NCBI RefSeq assembly: GCF_900105355.1
Contig: NZ_FNSC01000001.1
Span: forward strand, 1,612,001-1,676,000
DNA from: Pseudomonas anguilliseptica
GTDB taxonomy: Bacteria > Pseudomonadota > Gammaproteobacteria > Pseudomonadales > Pseudomonadaceae
Direction: 5' to 3'
Length of the DNA stretch: 64,000 bases
Both the position numbers and the translations under genes were made by a program. The notes beneath the pieces were generated by a model that ran no database searches, was not told the origin of the DNA, and saw nothing but the letters and a program-made list of their open reading frames with translations. Shown piece by piece: positions 52,259 through 60,493 of this stretch. The first letter of the stretch is position 1, and every line of letters begins with the position of its first letter.

Positions 52259-53029
52259 TTAGAACGCTGGAACCACAGCGCCCTGATACTTCTCTGCGAT
52301 AAAGGCCTTCACCTCGGCGCTGTTCAGCGCCTTGGCCAGCTTCTGCAGGGCGGCGTTGTCCTTGTTGTCGGCACGCGCCACCAGGATGTTGACGTACGGT
52401 GAGTCGCTGCCTTCGATGGCCAGAGCATCCTTGGTTGGGTTGAGCTTGGCTTCCAGGGCGTAGTTGGTATTGATCAGCGCCAGGTCAACCTGAGTCAGCA
52501 CGCGCGGTAGAGTGGCCGCTTCCAGCTCACGCACCTTGATGGCTTTCGGGTTCTCGACGATGTCTTTCGGTGTGGCGAGGATACCTGCTTCCGGCTTCAG
52601 GGTAATCACCCCGGCCTTTTGCAGCAGCAACAGAGCGCGACCGCCATTGGTGGCGTCGTTCGGGATCACCACGTTGGCGCCTTGTGGCAGCTCATTCAGG
52701 CTTTTGTGCTTGCTGGAGTAGGCGCCGAAGGGCTCGACGTGCACGCCGGCTACGCTGACCAACTCGGTGCCACGGCTCTTGTTGAACTCATCGAGGTACG
52801 GCTGGTGCTGGAAGAAGTTGGCGTCCAGACGCTGCTCGGCAACCTGCACGTTGGGTTGCACGTAGTCGGTGAAGACCTTGATGTTCAGTTCAACGCCTTC
52901 TTTGGCCAGGGTCGGCTTAACGAACTCGAGGATTTCCGCGTGCGGTACGGCAGTGGCGGCGACGCTCAGGCTCTCGGCCTGTACGGAGAACGCGGCCAGG
53001 GCAGCGACTGCGGCGATCAGTTTTTTCAT
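52259..53029 (-). CDS. metQ: methionine ABC transporter substrate-binding protein
   Basis: 256 residues of the NlpA/MetQ family: LSVAATAVPHAEILEFVKPTL, FTDYVQPNVQVAEQRLDANFFQHQPYL, VEPFGAYSSKHKSLNELPQG and IPNDATNGGRALLLLQKAGVI are typical. The leader MKKLIAAVAALAAFSVQAES has an ordinary signal-peptidase I site and no lipobox cysteine, so this protein is soluble periplasmic rather than a lipoprotein, as in some pseudomonads. Binds D/L-methionine for MetNI. Confidence 0.93.
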   Translation of the reverse strand: MKKLIAAVAALAAFSVQAESLSVAATAVPHAEILEFVKPTLAKEGVELNIKVFTDYVQPNVQVAEQRLDANFFQHQPYLDEFNKSRGTELVSVAGVHVEPFGAYSSKHKSLNELPQGANVVIPNDATNGGRALLLLQKAGVITLKPEAGILATPKDIVENPKAIKVRELEAATLPRVLTQVDLALINTNYALEAKLNPTKDALAIEGSDSPYVNILVARADNKDNAALQKLAKALNSAEVKAFIAEKYQGAVVPAF

Positions 53030-53078
53030 GACTAACTCCTTGTGGGATCGGGGTTGGCGACGAGTAGTCGCCGGCGGT

Positions 53079-53756
53079 TTATTTGCGAGAAAAATGCACC
53101 ACCAGCTTGTCGCCGACGGTTTGTAGGATCTGTACCAACACCAGCAGGAGGATCACCGTCACCGCCATCACGTCCGGTTGATAACGCTGATAGCCATAAC
53201 GTACCGCCAGGTCGCCCAGACCGCCGCCGCCAATCAGGCCGCTCATGGCGGTATAGGACACCAGGGTAATGGCGGTCACGGTGATCGCGGCGATGATGCC
53301 GGGTAGCGCCTCGGGCAGCAGGGCGTTGAGCACAATCTGCCGGGTTGTGGCGCCCATGGCCTGGGTCGCTTCGATAATGCCGCGGTCGACTTCACGCAGC
53401 GCGGTTTCAACCAGGCGGGCGAAGAACGGCGTGGCCCCGACCACCAGCGGCGGGATGGCCCCGGCGACGCCCAGCGAGGTTCCGGTGACGATCACCGTGA
53501 AGGGGATCATCACGATCAGCAGGATCACGAATGGCACCGAGCGCAGGATATTTACCAGCAGCGACAGGAAGCCGTAGAAGGCCTTCTGTTCGAACATCTG
53601 CCGTGGGCTGGTAAGGAATAGCAGTACGCCCAGCGGCAGGCCGAGCAGCACGGTAAACAGCATGGAGCCGCCGAGCATGCTCAGGGTGTCCAGGCTGGCG
53701 TAGCCGATTTCCGCCCAATCGACGTTGGGGAGTAGACGAGTCAGTAGGGCGTCCAT
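53079..53756 (-). CDS. metI: methionine ABC transporter permease
   Basis: 225 residues with five or six TM segments and the EAA-type loop (REVDRGIIEATQAMGATTRQIVLNALLPEALPGI) that contacts the ATPase. The N-terminus [20 protein letters not shown] is typical of MetI. Its ATG overlaps the metN stop (TAATG on the minus strand). Confidence 0.94.
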   Translation of the reverse strand: MDALLTRLLPNVDWAEIGYASLDTLSMLGGSMLFTVLLGLPLGVLLFLTSPRQMFEQKAFYGFLSLLVNILRSVPFVILLIVMIPFTVIVTGTSLGVAGAIPPLVVGATPFFARLVETALREVDRGIIEATQAMGATTRQIVLNALLPEALPGIIAAITVTAITLVSYTAMSGLIGGGGLGDLAVRYGYQRYQPDVMAVTVILLLVLVQILQTVGDKLVVHFSRK

Positions 53757-54763
53757 TAGCGCAGCACCTCCAGATGCACGTCGGCGGCTTCAAAGCGCGC
53801 CAGCGCGGCGTCGAGATCGCCGCCGGTCAGGGCCAGGGTCAGCTGGCCGTAGGGGGTGTCTTTGATGCGGTCGATGCGTCCGGCGAGGATGCTGTAATCC
53901 ACCCCGGTTTCGCGCGCTACGGTGCCCAGCAGCGGTGCATAGGTGGCTTCGCCCTGGAAGGTCAGGCGCAGAATGCGGCCCTGCACATGGGCGAAATCAT
54001 CGCGTTGCTCGTTCTCGTCGATCTGCTCGGCTTCCTGCACGAAGCGCTTGGTGGTGGCGTGCTGTGGGTGCAGAAACACCTCGGCCACCGGGCCCGACTC
54101 GACGATCACGCCGGCATCCATGACGGCCACGCGGTCACACACGCGGCGGATCACATCCATCTCGTGGGTGATCAGCACGATGGTCAGGTTCAGCTCGCGG
54201 TTGATCTCGGCCAGCAGCTGCAATACCGAGGCGGTGGTCTGCGGGTCGAGGGCGCTGGTGGCTTCGTCGCACAGCAGAATCTTTGGCTCGGTGGCCAGGG
54301 CGCGGGCAATGCCGACGCGCTGTTTCTGTCCGCCGGAAAGCTGCGCTGGGTACTTGTTGGCGTGATCCTGCAGGCCGACGCGGGCCAGCAACTCCGTCAC
54401 GCGGGCATTGATCGCGCCACGCGGCAACTCACCGGCCAGCTTCAGTGGCAGGGCGACGTTGTCGGCGACGGTCTTCGATGAAAGCAGATTGAAGTGCTGG
54501 AAAATCATCCCGACCTGCTGACGAAAGCGCCGCAGGCCTGTGGCATCGAGCGCGGTGACGTCTTCGCCGTCGATCTCGATACGCCCGCCGGAGGGCTGCT
54601 CCAGACGGTTGATCAGGCGCAACAGGGTGCTTTTGCCGGCGCCGGAATGGCCGATGATGCCGAACACTTCGCCCCGGGCAATCTGCAGATCGCTCGGTTG
54701 CAACGCGGGGATGTCCTGACCACTGACGCGATACGCCTTGTGGACCTGGTGAAAATTGATCAC
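53756..54763 (-). CDS. metN: methionine ABC transporter ATP-binding protein
   Basis: 335 residues: Walker [20 protein letters not shown]-loop [12 protein letters not shown], signature [16 protein letters not shown], Walker [14 protein letters not shown] and an H-loop ITHEMDVI. The C-terminal 90 residues form the regulatory NIL/ACT-like domain ([20 protein letters not shown]) through which methionine inhibits transport in E. coli. First gene of metN-metI-metQ. Confidence 0.96.
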   Translation of the reverse strand: MINFHQVHKAYRVSGQDIPALQPSDLQIARGEVFGIIGHSGAGKSTLLRLINRLEQPSGGRIEIDGEDVTALDATGLRRFRQQVGMIFQHFNLLSSKTVADNVALPLKLAGELPRGAINARVTELLARVGLQDHANKYPAQLSGGQKQRVGIARALATEPKILLCDEATSALDPQTTASVLQLLAEINRELNLTIVLITHEMDVIRRVCDRVAVMDAGVIVESGPVAEVFLHPQHATTKRFVQEAEQIDENEQRDDFAHVQGRILRLTFQGEATYAPLLGTVARETGVDYSILAGRIDRIKDTPYGQLTLALTGGDLDAALARFEAADVHLEVLR

Positions 54764-54924
54764 GGAATAAACCTTTTGGGTTTTTCGGGCTGCCGGGTAG
54801 GCCGAAACGGCGGCTAGTCTACCCGGCGCTGTTTAGGGCGCAAAAATCTTTGTAGACCTATGGTTATAGCTAAATTGCATTAGCTGGCTGACTGCTCTGG
54901 GCAGTGTAGCCAGCGCCAATGCAA

Positions 54925-54946
54925 ACGACCGGGCAAGCCCGGTCGT
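54925..54946 (-). terminator. terminator of the tetratricopeptide-like lipoprotein gene
   Basis: Perfect 9-bp stem ACGACCGGG / CCCGGTCGT with loop CAAG; on the minus strand it is followed by TTTGC. Lies 19 bp beyond the stop of the gene at 54965. Confidence 0.75.
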
Positions 54947-54964
54947 GATCGCAGTGCACCGTGG

Positions 54965-55816
54965 TTAACGCTGCGGGCTAAGTACCAGCTGCGGCACCTG
55001 AGCGGGCTTGATCACCTGACTCATGCGCGGGCTGAAACTCGGGTCCAGGCGCTTGATCCGTGCATTGAGCAGGGAGGCGACCCAGGGGACATTCTTGGCC
55101 TGGCGCACTTCGATGCGCACCACGCAATTGAACGCGACCATATCCGCCGCCACCCCATCGAGCAGGCTGCGCAGGCGCTCGTTGTCTTGATTTTCGAGGA
55201 TCGGCATGCCGATCACGCTGCTGGCGGCGGTCGGGTCGATCAGCCGGGCCTGCGGTTTGGCTGGTACGGACTCTTCGACTGGCGGGGTATTCGGCAGTTG
55301 AGTGGCCTGAATCGCGGCGGCCTGACGCTCGGCCGCCAGGCGCAGCTGGCGTGCTTGCTCCAGACGGGTGGCTTCGGCCTGGGCGGCCGCTTGCTCAGCG
55401 GTACGACGGCGCCGTTCGGCGGCGGCCAGTTCGGCTTCGCGGGCCTGGGCGATGGCGCCATCCAGGCCAGTGGTCAGCGCCGGTGCTTGCGGCATCAGGC
55501 TGCGCGCGCGGCTCAGGGCTTTGGTAGCGTTATCCAGATCACCGGCCTGCAGGGCTTTCTGGCCCTGTTGCAGATGGGCTTCGGCGAGCTGGCGCTGGTA
55601 TTGCTCCAGGCGGGTATCGCCGGTAGCGCGTTGCTGCAGGCTGCCAAGCTGGCTTTCGGCGCTGCTCAGGTCGCCGCTGGCCAGGCTCTGGTCGAGCTGG
55701 CGAAAGGCGCTGACCAGGTCATCCACCGGCAGGTTGGCCGGTTGCGGCGCGCTCTGGCAGCCGGCCAGCAGCAGAACCAGGCTCAGGGCAAATCCACGGA
55801 AAACGAACGATTTCAT
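54965..55816 (-). CDS. lipoprotein with helical repeats and coiled coil (PA5502 position)
   Basis: 283 residues from ATG 55814-55816 (MKSFVFRGFALSLVLLLAGC, lipobox LLAGC). Residues 30-110 look like tetratricopeptide-type helical pairs (LDQSLASGDLSSAESQLGSL, ALQAGDLDNATKALSRARSL). A long Ala/Glu/Arg-rich coiled coil follows (EAELAAAERRRRTAEQAAAQ). The C-terminal 80 residues (VAADMVAFNCVVRIEVRQA) are conserved but unnamed. It lies between znuB and metN, as PA5502 does in P. aeruginosa. Function unknown; an envelope location is certain from the lipobox. Confidence 0.75.
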   Translation of the reverse strand: MKSFVFRGFALSLVLLLAGCQSAPQPANLPVDDLVSAFRQLDQSLASGDLSSAESQLGSLQQRATGDTRLEQYQRQLAEAHLQQGQKALQAGDLDNATKALSRARSLMPQAPALTTGLDGAIAQAREAELAAAERRRRTAEQAAAQAEATRLEQARQLRLAAERQAAAIQATQLPNTPPVEESVPAKPQARLIDPTAASSVIGMPILENQDNERLRSLLDGVAADMVAFNCVVRIEVRQAKNVPWVASLLNARIKRLDPSFSPRMSQVIKPAQVPQLVLSPQR

Positions 55817-55884
55817 GACTGCGCGTCTCGAATTGTGCAAAAAACGCGCAAGTTTACACTGTGCCCGGAGGCATCACCAATCTT

Positions 55885-56673
55885 TCAGGCGGTGCGCCGT
55901 GGCAAGGCAAAGCTCAGTAGAAACAACGCCGCAGCGCTGACCACGATGGAGGGGCCGGCCGGTGTGTCCTGAAACCACGACAGACTCAGCCCACCGCACA
56001 CCGCGACGATGCCCAGCAGGCTGGCGCCGAAGGCCATTTGCTCAGGCGTGCGCGCATGGCGCTGGGCGGCAGCGGCGGGGATGATCAGCAGCGAGGTGAT
56101 CAACAGCACGCCGACAATCTTCATCGCCACGGCGATCACCACGGCGATCAGCAGCATCAGGCTCAGGCGAATCGCCGCCACGGGCAGGCCTTCGACCTTG
56201 GCCAGTTCCTCGTGCACGGTAATCGCCAGCAACGGCCGCCACAGTAGGGCCAGCAGCACCAGCACCAGGGCGCTGCCGCCGATGATCCAGGCCAGGTCGG
56301 TCGGGCCGACGGCTAGCAAATCGCCGAACAGATAACCCATCAGGTCGATGCGCACATCCTGCATAAAGCTCAGCACCACCAGGCCCAGCGACAGGGTGCT
56401 GTGGGCGAGGATGCCGAGCAGGGTGTCGGAGGCCAGCGGCTGGCGGCTTTGCAGGGTGACCAGCAGCACCGCCAGCAGCACGCAGCCGACAGTTACCGCC
56501 AGGGTCGGGCTGACGTCGAGCATCAGGCCCAGTGCCACGCCGAGTAGCGCGGCATGTGACAGGGTGTCGCCGAAATAGGCCATGCGCCGCCACACCACAA
56601 AGGAACCCAGGGGGCCGGCAACCAGCGCCAGGGCGAGGCCGGCGAGCAGGGCGTTGAGCAGAAAATCAGCCAT
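55885..56673 (-). CDS. znuB: zinc ABC transporter permease
   Basis: 262 residues from ATG 56671-56673 ([20 protein letters not shown]), whose first bases overlap the znuC stop by 8 bp. Eight or nine TM segments of the ABC-3 family: [28 protein letters not shown] and [30 protein letters not shown] are the family signatures. It moves Zn2+ across the inner membrane with ZnuC and ZnuA. Confidence 0.95.
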   Translation of the reverse strand: MADFLLNALLAGLALALVAGPLGSFVVWRRMAYFGDTLSHAALLGVALGLMLDVSPTLAVTVGCVLLAVLLVTLQSRQPLASDTLLGILAHSTLSLGLVVLSFMQDVRIDLMGYLFGDLLAVGPTDLAWIIGGSALVLVLLALLWRPLLAITVHEELAKVEGLPVAAIRLSLMLLIAVVIAVAMKIVGVLLITSLLIIPAAAAQRHARTPEQMAFGASLLGIVAVCGGLSLSWFQDTPAGPSIVVSAAALFLLSFALPRRTA

Positions 56674-57472
56674 GCTTGCAGCCATCTCCGTGAATATGCG
56701 GTTTTACCGGGCCTTTGATGCTCAGGCCCGCAGGCGTTTCAGTAACTACTGCACCGTGCAGGTCGTGCTCATGGTCATGGTGGTGGGTATAGACGGCCAG
56801 GCTCTTGGCGTCTTCGCCGAACAGCTCGACAAAGGCCGGGTCGAAACTGACCCGCTCGGGGTGACCCGAACAGCAGACGTGGCGGTTGAGGCAGACCACT
56901 TGATCAGTGGTGCTCATCACCAGGTGCAGGTCGTGGGAGACCATCAGCACGCCGCAGCCGTGGCGGTCGCGCAGCAGGGTGATCAGGCGGTACAGCTCGG
57001 CCTGGCCGGCGACGTCGACGCCCTGCACCGGTTCATCCAGCACCAGCAGTTCCGGCTTGCGCAACAGGGCCCGGGCCAACAGCACGCGCTGCAGCTCGCC
57101 GCCGGAGATGCTTTGCAGGGGGCTATCGATCACCTGTTCGGCGCCCACTTCGGCCAATGCATCCTGCACATCCGCGCGGCTGACGCCCGGCACCAGGCGC
57201 AGAAAGCGCAGCACCGAGAGCGGCAGGGTGGCATCCACGTGTAGCTTTTGCGGCATATAGCCGACGCGCAGTTTGGGTTTGCGCCAGACGCTGCCGCTGT
57301 CGGGTTTAAGCAGGCCGAGCACGGCGCGCACCAGGGTGGTTTTGCCGGCGCCATTGGGGCCGATCAGGGTGACGATTTCCCCCGGCTTTACACTGAGCTG
57401 CACATCCTGCAGCACGTTCTGTCCGGCGAAGGTCACGCCCACCCCGGCGAGGCGGATCAGGGCGTCGCTCAT
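56666..57472 (-). CDS. znuC: zinc ABC transporter ATP-binding protein
   Basis: 268 residues: Walker [21 protein letters not shown]-loop MPQKL, signature [16 protein letters not shown], Walker [13 protein letters not shown] and H-loop VSHDLHLVM. The C-terminal tail is His-rich ([25 protein letters not shown]), likely zinc-binding. Its ATG overlaps the zur stop (ATGA), so zur-znuC-znuB form one operon, controlled by Zur from the divergent promoter region at 57961-58020. Confidence 0.96.
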   Translation of the reverse strand: MSDALIRLAGVGVTFAGQNVLQDVQLSVKPGEIVTLIGPNGAGKTTLVRAVLGLLKPDSGSVWRKPKLRVGYMPQKLHVDATLPLSVLRFLRLVPGVSRADVQDALAEVGAEQVIDSPLQSISGGELQRVLLARALLRKPELLVLDEPVQGVDVAGQAELYRLITLLRDRHGCGVLMVSHDLHLVMSTTDQVVCLNRHVCCSGHPERVSFDPAFVELFGEDAKSLAVYTHHHDHEHDLHGAVVTETPAGLSIKGPVKPHIHGDGCKHG

Positions 57473-57960
57473 GTCGGCTCCTGGCAGCCTGCGCAGAGGC
57501 CGACCACTTCCACCGTCTGGCTTTCCACGGCAAAACCGACCCCTGCCGCACTACTGATAATGGCGTCGCTGATCGTCGCCTGCTCCAGCTCAATGGCCGC
57601 ATTGCAGCTTCGGCAGATCAGGAACTGGCCCTGGTGGGCGTGTTCCGGGTGGCTGCAGCCGACAAATGCGTTCAGCGAGGCGATGCGGTGCACCAGGCCG
57701 TTTTCCAGGAGGAAATCCAGGGCGCGGTACACCGTGGGCGGTGCGGCACGGCGGCCGTCTTCGTCGCTCAGCACTCCGAGGATGTCATAGGCCCCCAGCG
57801 GCTTGTGGCTGGCCCAGACCAGTTCCAGCACGCGTTTGCGCAGGGCGGTCAGGCGCAGGCCCTGGCGCGCGCAGATGGCTTCGGCCTCGGCCAGGGCATG
57901 GCTGACGCAGTGGGAGTGGTCGTGTGGGCGTGAGGCCAGCGGGGCTTGGGTCATGGGCAA
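57469..57960 (-). CDS. zur: zinc uptake regulator (Fur family)
   Basis: 163 residues. Winged helix [25 protein letters not shown]; metal sites [35 protein letters not shown] (structural-zinc CxxC) and C-terminal CAGCQEPT. With zinc bound it represses the znu genes. First gene of the minus-strand operon and divergent from znuA (P. aeruginosa np20/zur). Confidence 0.95.
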   Translation of the reverse strand: MPMTQAPLASRPHDHSHCVSHALAEAEAICARQGLRLTALRKRVLELVWASHKPLGAYDILGVLSDEDGRRAAPPTVYRALDFLLENGLVHRIASLNAFVGCSHPEHAHQGQFLICRSCNAAIELEQATISDAIISSAAGVGFAVESQTVEVVGLCAGCQEPT

Positions 57961-57974
57961 CGACGAATAAGGTG

Positions 57975-57997
57975 AGAGACGTTATTATATTACCCGT
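57975..57997. promoter_or_regulatory. candidate Zur box between zur and znuA
   Basis: GAGACGTTATTATATTACCC is similar to the Zur operator core TGTTATAnTATAACA: TTAT-TATATTA with GA-rich flanks. It lies in the only 60 bp shared by both promoters, where autoregulation of zur-znuCB and znuA is expected. Confidence 0.6.
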
Positions 57998-58020
57998 TCC
58001 TTCCTGTTTGAGTGTTCCCC

Positions 58021-58959
58021 GTGTTGCGTCTTTTTCCGGCTGTGTGCCTGCTGTTGATCACCTTTTCCCTGAGTTTTGCGGTCCGCGCCGATGTGCGCGT
58101 GCTGACCAGCATCAAGCCGCTGCAGCTGATTGCCGCTGCCGTGCAGGACGGCGTCGGCCAGCCGGAGGTGCTGCTGCCGCCGGGCGCATCGCCGCACCAT
58201 TACGCCCTGCGTCCCTCCGATGTACGCCGGGTGCGCGATGCTGACCTGCTGTATTGGGTTGGCGCGGATCTGGAGAGCTTTCTGCCGCGTGTGCTGGCCG
58301 GTCGCGATAAGCCTAGTGTGGCAGTGCAGGATGTTCCGGGTATGTCCTTGCGTCATTTTGGTGATGGCGCTGAGCATCAGGATGACCACGCAGATCATGC
58401 GCATGCTGCCGACCAGCATGACCATGCCCACCGTCCCGGCAGCCTGGATGCGCACCTCTGGCTGCTGCCGGCCAATGCCCGGGTGATTGCCGGCAAAATC
58501 GCCACCGACCTGGCGCAAGTCGATCCGGCCAATGCCGCGCGTTATCAGGCCAATGCCAAGGCATTCGGCGCGCGTCTGGATGCTCTGGATCAGCGTCTGA
58601 AAAGTCGCCTGAACGGCCTGGCTGGCAAGCCCTACTTCGTTTTCCACGAAGCCTACGACTACTTCGAGGCCGCCTATGGCCTTAAGCACGCCGGGGTATT
58701 CAGTGTGCTTGGCGAGGTGCAACCCGGCGCCCAGCACGTGGCCGCCATGCGTGAACGCTTGCAGCAGGCTGGGCCGAGTTGCGTCTTCAGCGAGCCGCCG
58801 TTTCGCCCGCGCCTGGCGCAAACCCTGACTGCCGGGCTGCCGGTCACCCTGACCGAGCTGGACGCCATGGGCGGCGCTTTGCCAGTAGATGCAAACGGCT
58901 ACGAAGCCCTGCTGGAGAATATGGCGGGCGAATTGGCCGGGTGTCTTGAGGCGTTGTAG
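58021..58959 (+). CDS. znuA: zinc ABC transporter substrate-binding protein
   Basis: 312 residues from GTG 58021; another in-frame GTG at 58012 is possible. Signal peptide (VCLLLITFSLSFAVRA), then VLTSIKPLQLIAAAVQDGVG and LLPPGASPHHYALRPSDVRRV with the first zinc histidine, the mobile His/Asp loop HQDDHADHAHAADQHDHAH that distinguishes ZnuA from Mn-binding relatives, DAHLWLLPANARV, FHEAYDYFE and FSEPPFRPRLAQTL. Captures Zn2+ in the periplasm for ZnuBC. Confidence 0.95.
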   Translation: MLRLFPAVCLLLITFSLSFAVRADVRVLTSIKPLQLIAAAVQDGVGQPEVLLPPGASPHHYALRPSDVRRVRDADLLYWVGADLESFLPRVLAGRDKPSVAVQDVPGMSLRHFGDGAEHQDDHADHAHAADQHDHAHRPGSLDAHLWLLPANARVIAGKIATDLAQVDPANAARYQANAKAFGARLDALDQRLKSRLNGLAGKPYFVFHEAYDYFEAAYGLKHAGVFSVLGEVQPGAQHVAAMRERLQQAGPSCVFSEPPFRPRLAQTLTAGLPVTLTELDAMGGALPVDANGYEALLENMAGELAGCLEAL

Positions 58960-58987
58960 GTTGAGCTGCGCAGCAGCGAAGCCCAAC
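58960..58987. repeat. REP-like hairpin after znuA
   Basis: GTTGAGC / GCCCAAC (one G-T pair) with CTGCGCAGCAGCG between; begins at the base after the znuA stop. Related to the GTAGGTTGGGCT family common in Pseudomonas. A further GGCTTCGC near 59011 can pair with GCGAAGCC. Confidence 0.65.
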
Positions 58988-59035
58988 GCCAATGAATTTC
59001 TGGAGTTGTTAGGCTTCGCTACGTATTAGCACTTC

Positions 59036-59986
59036 TTAGAAGGCGAATGGCAGCGCCAGCTCAACCTGTTGACGCTGGGCCAGGCGCCGCTGGAATTCCG
59101 CCGGGTCGTGGATCAGCACTTCCTGGCCGGCGAAGGATTCGGCGGCGATCAGGCGCGACAGCCAGAAGCGCACACAGGCGATGCGCAGCATGGCCGGCCA
59201 CAATTCAGCTTCTGCCGCAGTAAAGGGCCGTAAACCTGCGTAAGCACCGAGCAGCGCCTGCGCGCGTTTGCTGTCCAGGCTGCCGTCATCCCGTGAGCAC
59301 CAGTCGTTCAAGGCGATCGCCAGGTCATAGAGCATCGGCCCCGAACAGGCGTTGTAGAAGTCGATCACTCCGGCCAGATGGTTGCCGTCGAACAGCACGT
59401 TGTCGCGGAACAGGTCGGCATGCAGATTGGCCAGCGGCAAGGCGAGGATGCGTGGCTTGAGCGCGTGGATTTCCGCCAGCGCATCACGCAGCAGCGGCAG
59501 TTGTTCAGCGGGCAGCTGTAAGGCCAGGCTCGGTCCTTCGGCCAGCATCCAGTCCAGGCCCCGGTCACTCTTGCGCGGTAGCACCTGTGCACGGGTGGCT
59601 AGGTGGATGCGCGCCAGCAGTGCGCCGACTTCCTGGCAGTGATGCGGGTTGGCCTCGTGCACATGCTGGCCGGCCAGGCGTGGCTGCAGCAGCGCCGGCT
59701 TCTCCGCCAGGCTGCGCAGCGCCTCACCGCTGTCAGTGCGCAGTGCGTAAGGCACCGGCAGGCCGGCTTCGTGCAGCACGTCGAGCAGTTCGATAAAGAA
59801 CGGCAGGTCGGCGCTTGGGCCGCGCTCGATCAGGGTCAGAACGAATTCGCCCTGCTCCAGGCTGACGAAGAAATTGCTGTTCTCGCTGCCCGCAGCAATC
59901 CCCTGGAAGTCGCGCAAGCGACCCAGGCCATAGGGGGCGAGAAACTCCTCGAGCTCGTGGCGCTCAAGCGGGGTAAACACCGACAT
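59036..59986 (-). CDS. thrB: homoserine kinase
   Basis: 316 residues of the APH/ThrB2 type used by pseudomonads: FQGIAAGSENSNFFVSLEQGEFVLTLIE (nucleotide loop and lysine-strand region), LANLHADLFRDNVLFDG (catalytic loop with HxDxxxxN) and GVIDFYNACSGPMLYDLAIALNDW (metal-binding aspartate). Phosphorylates homoserine on the way to threonine. It lies in the usual place between znuA and the DUF2782 gene. Confidence 0.92.
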   Translation of the reverse strand: MSVFTPLERHELEEFLAPYGLGRLRDFQGIAAGSENSNFFVSLEQGEFVLTLIERGPSADLPFFIELLDVLHEAGLPVPYALRTDSGEALRSLAEKPALLQPRLAGQHVHEANPHHCQEVGALLARIHLATRAQVLPRKSDRGLDWMLAEGPSLALQLPAEQLPLLRDALAEIHALKPRILALPLANLHADLFRDNVLFDGNHLAGVIDFYNACSGPMLYDLAIALNDWCSRDDGSLDSKRAQALLGAYAGLRPFTAAEAELWPAMLRIACVRFWLSRLIAAESFAGQEVLIHDPAEFQRRLAQRQQVELALPFAF

Positions 59987-60001
59987 TGCAGAACCGCCTT
60001 C

Positions 60002-60286
60002 TTACCAGCTGAAAATTTCCCAGGCCGGAATCAACATATCCGGGCTGTCCGAACGGACGAAGTTGCCATCGCTGCCATCGGCGCGTACCAGAAAGTACGG
60101 CTTGCCGCCTTTAGGGATGACCTTGACCGCGTAGAGAAAACCGTTGACCCGGTATTCATGGATGGTGCGGTCGCCGTCCTGGCGAATGGTTACATCCGGG
60201 TCGGCCGAAACCGGATCTTCGGCGTGAGCGACCAGGGTGGTGAATGCCAGCAGGCTGGCGAGCAACAGGCGATTGAGTGCGCGCAT
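60002..60286 (-). CDS. DUF2782 small exported protein
   Basis: 94 residues with a signal peptide (MRALNRLLLASLLAFTTLVAHAED) and the family core VTIRQDGDRTIHEYRVNGFLYAVKVIPKGGKPYFLV. Function unknown. Located upstream of thrB, 15 bp apart, and probably co-transcribed with it. Preserved at this place in other Pseudomonas (PA5494). Confidence 0.85.
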   Translation of the reverse strand: MRALNRLLLASLLAFTTLVAHAEDPVSADPDVTIRQDGDRTIHEYRVNGFLYAVKVIPKGGKPYFLVRADGSDGNFVRSDSPDMLIPAWEIFSW

Positions 60287-60328
60287 GATAACCTTGTCCC
60301 TTTGATTGCAATGGTGCGGCCATTCTAA

Positions 60329-60458
60329 CAGGCTGTTGAAAAACTACCTGCGTTGGCAATCCTGCGTTAAAAACAGGCTCGGAATGCTCATTTACAACAC
60401 GTAAACTGCGCGTCCTCGCCTGGTATTGCCGGCCTCGCTTACGTTTTTAAACGGCCTG
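60329..60458. repeat. MITE-like inverted repeat, long form
   Basis: 130 bp with ends CAGGCTGTTGAAAAACTACC and (reversed) CAGGCCGTTTAAAAACG. Bases 60329-60360 equal those of the 41,096 element. The internal core GGAATGCTCATTTACAACAC (60381 on) is shared, inverted, with 52176-52205. No coding capacity. Confidence 0.85.
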
Positions 60459-60493
60459 TTACCGCCGCCCCGCCGAAAAGGTTGATCCTGCTC

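Noticed and set aside
54764..54964. SAM or methionine-type riboswitch upstream of metN
   Set aside because: I could not find the conserved core or a terminator/antiterminator arrangement; the only strong hairpin is the terminator of the neighbouring gene.
58372..58440. His/Asp-rich repeat in znuA as another slippage expansion
   Set aside because: A histidine-rich loop at this place is a normal family feature of ZnuA.
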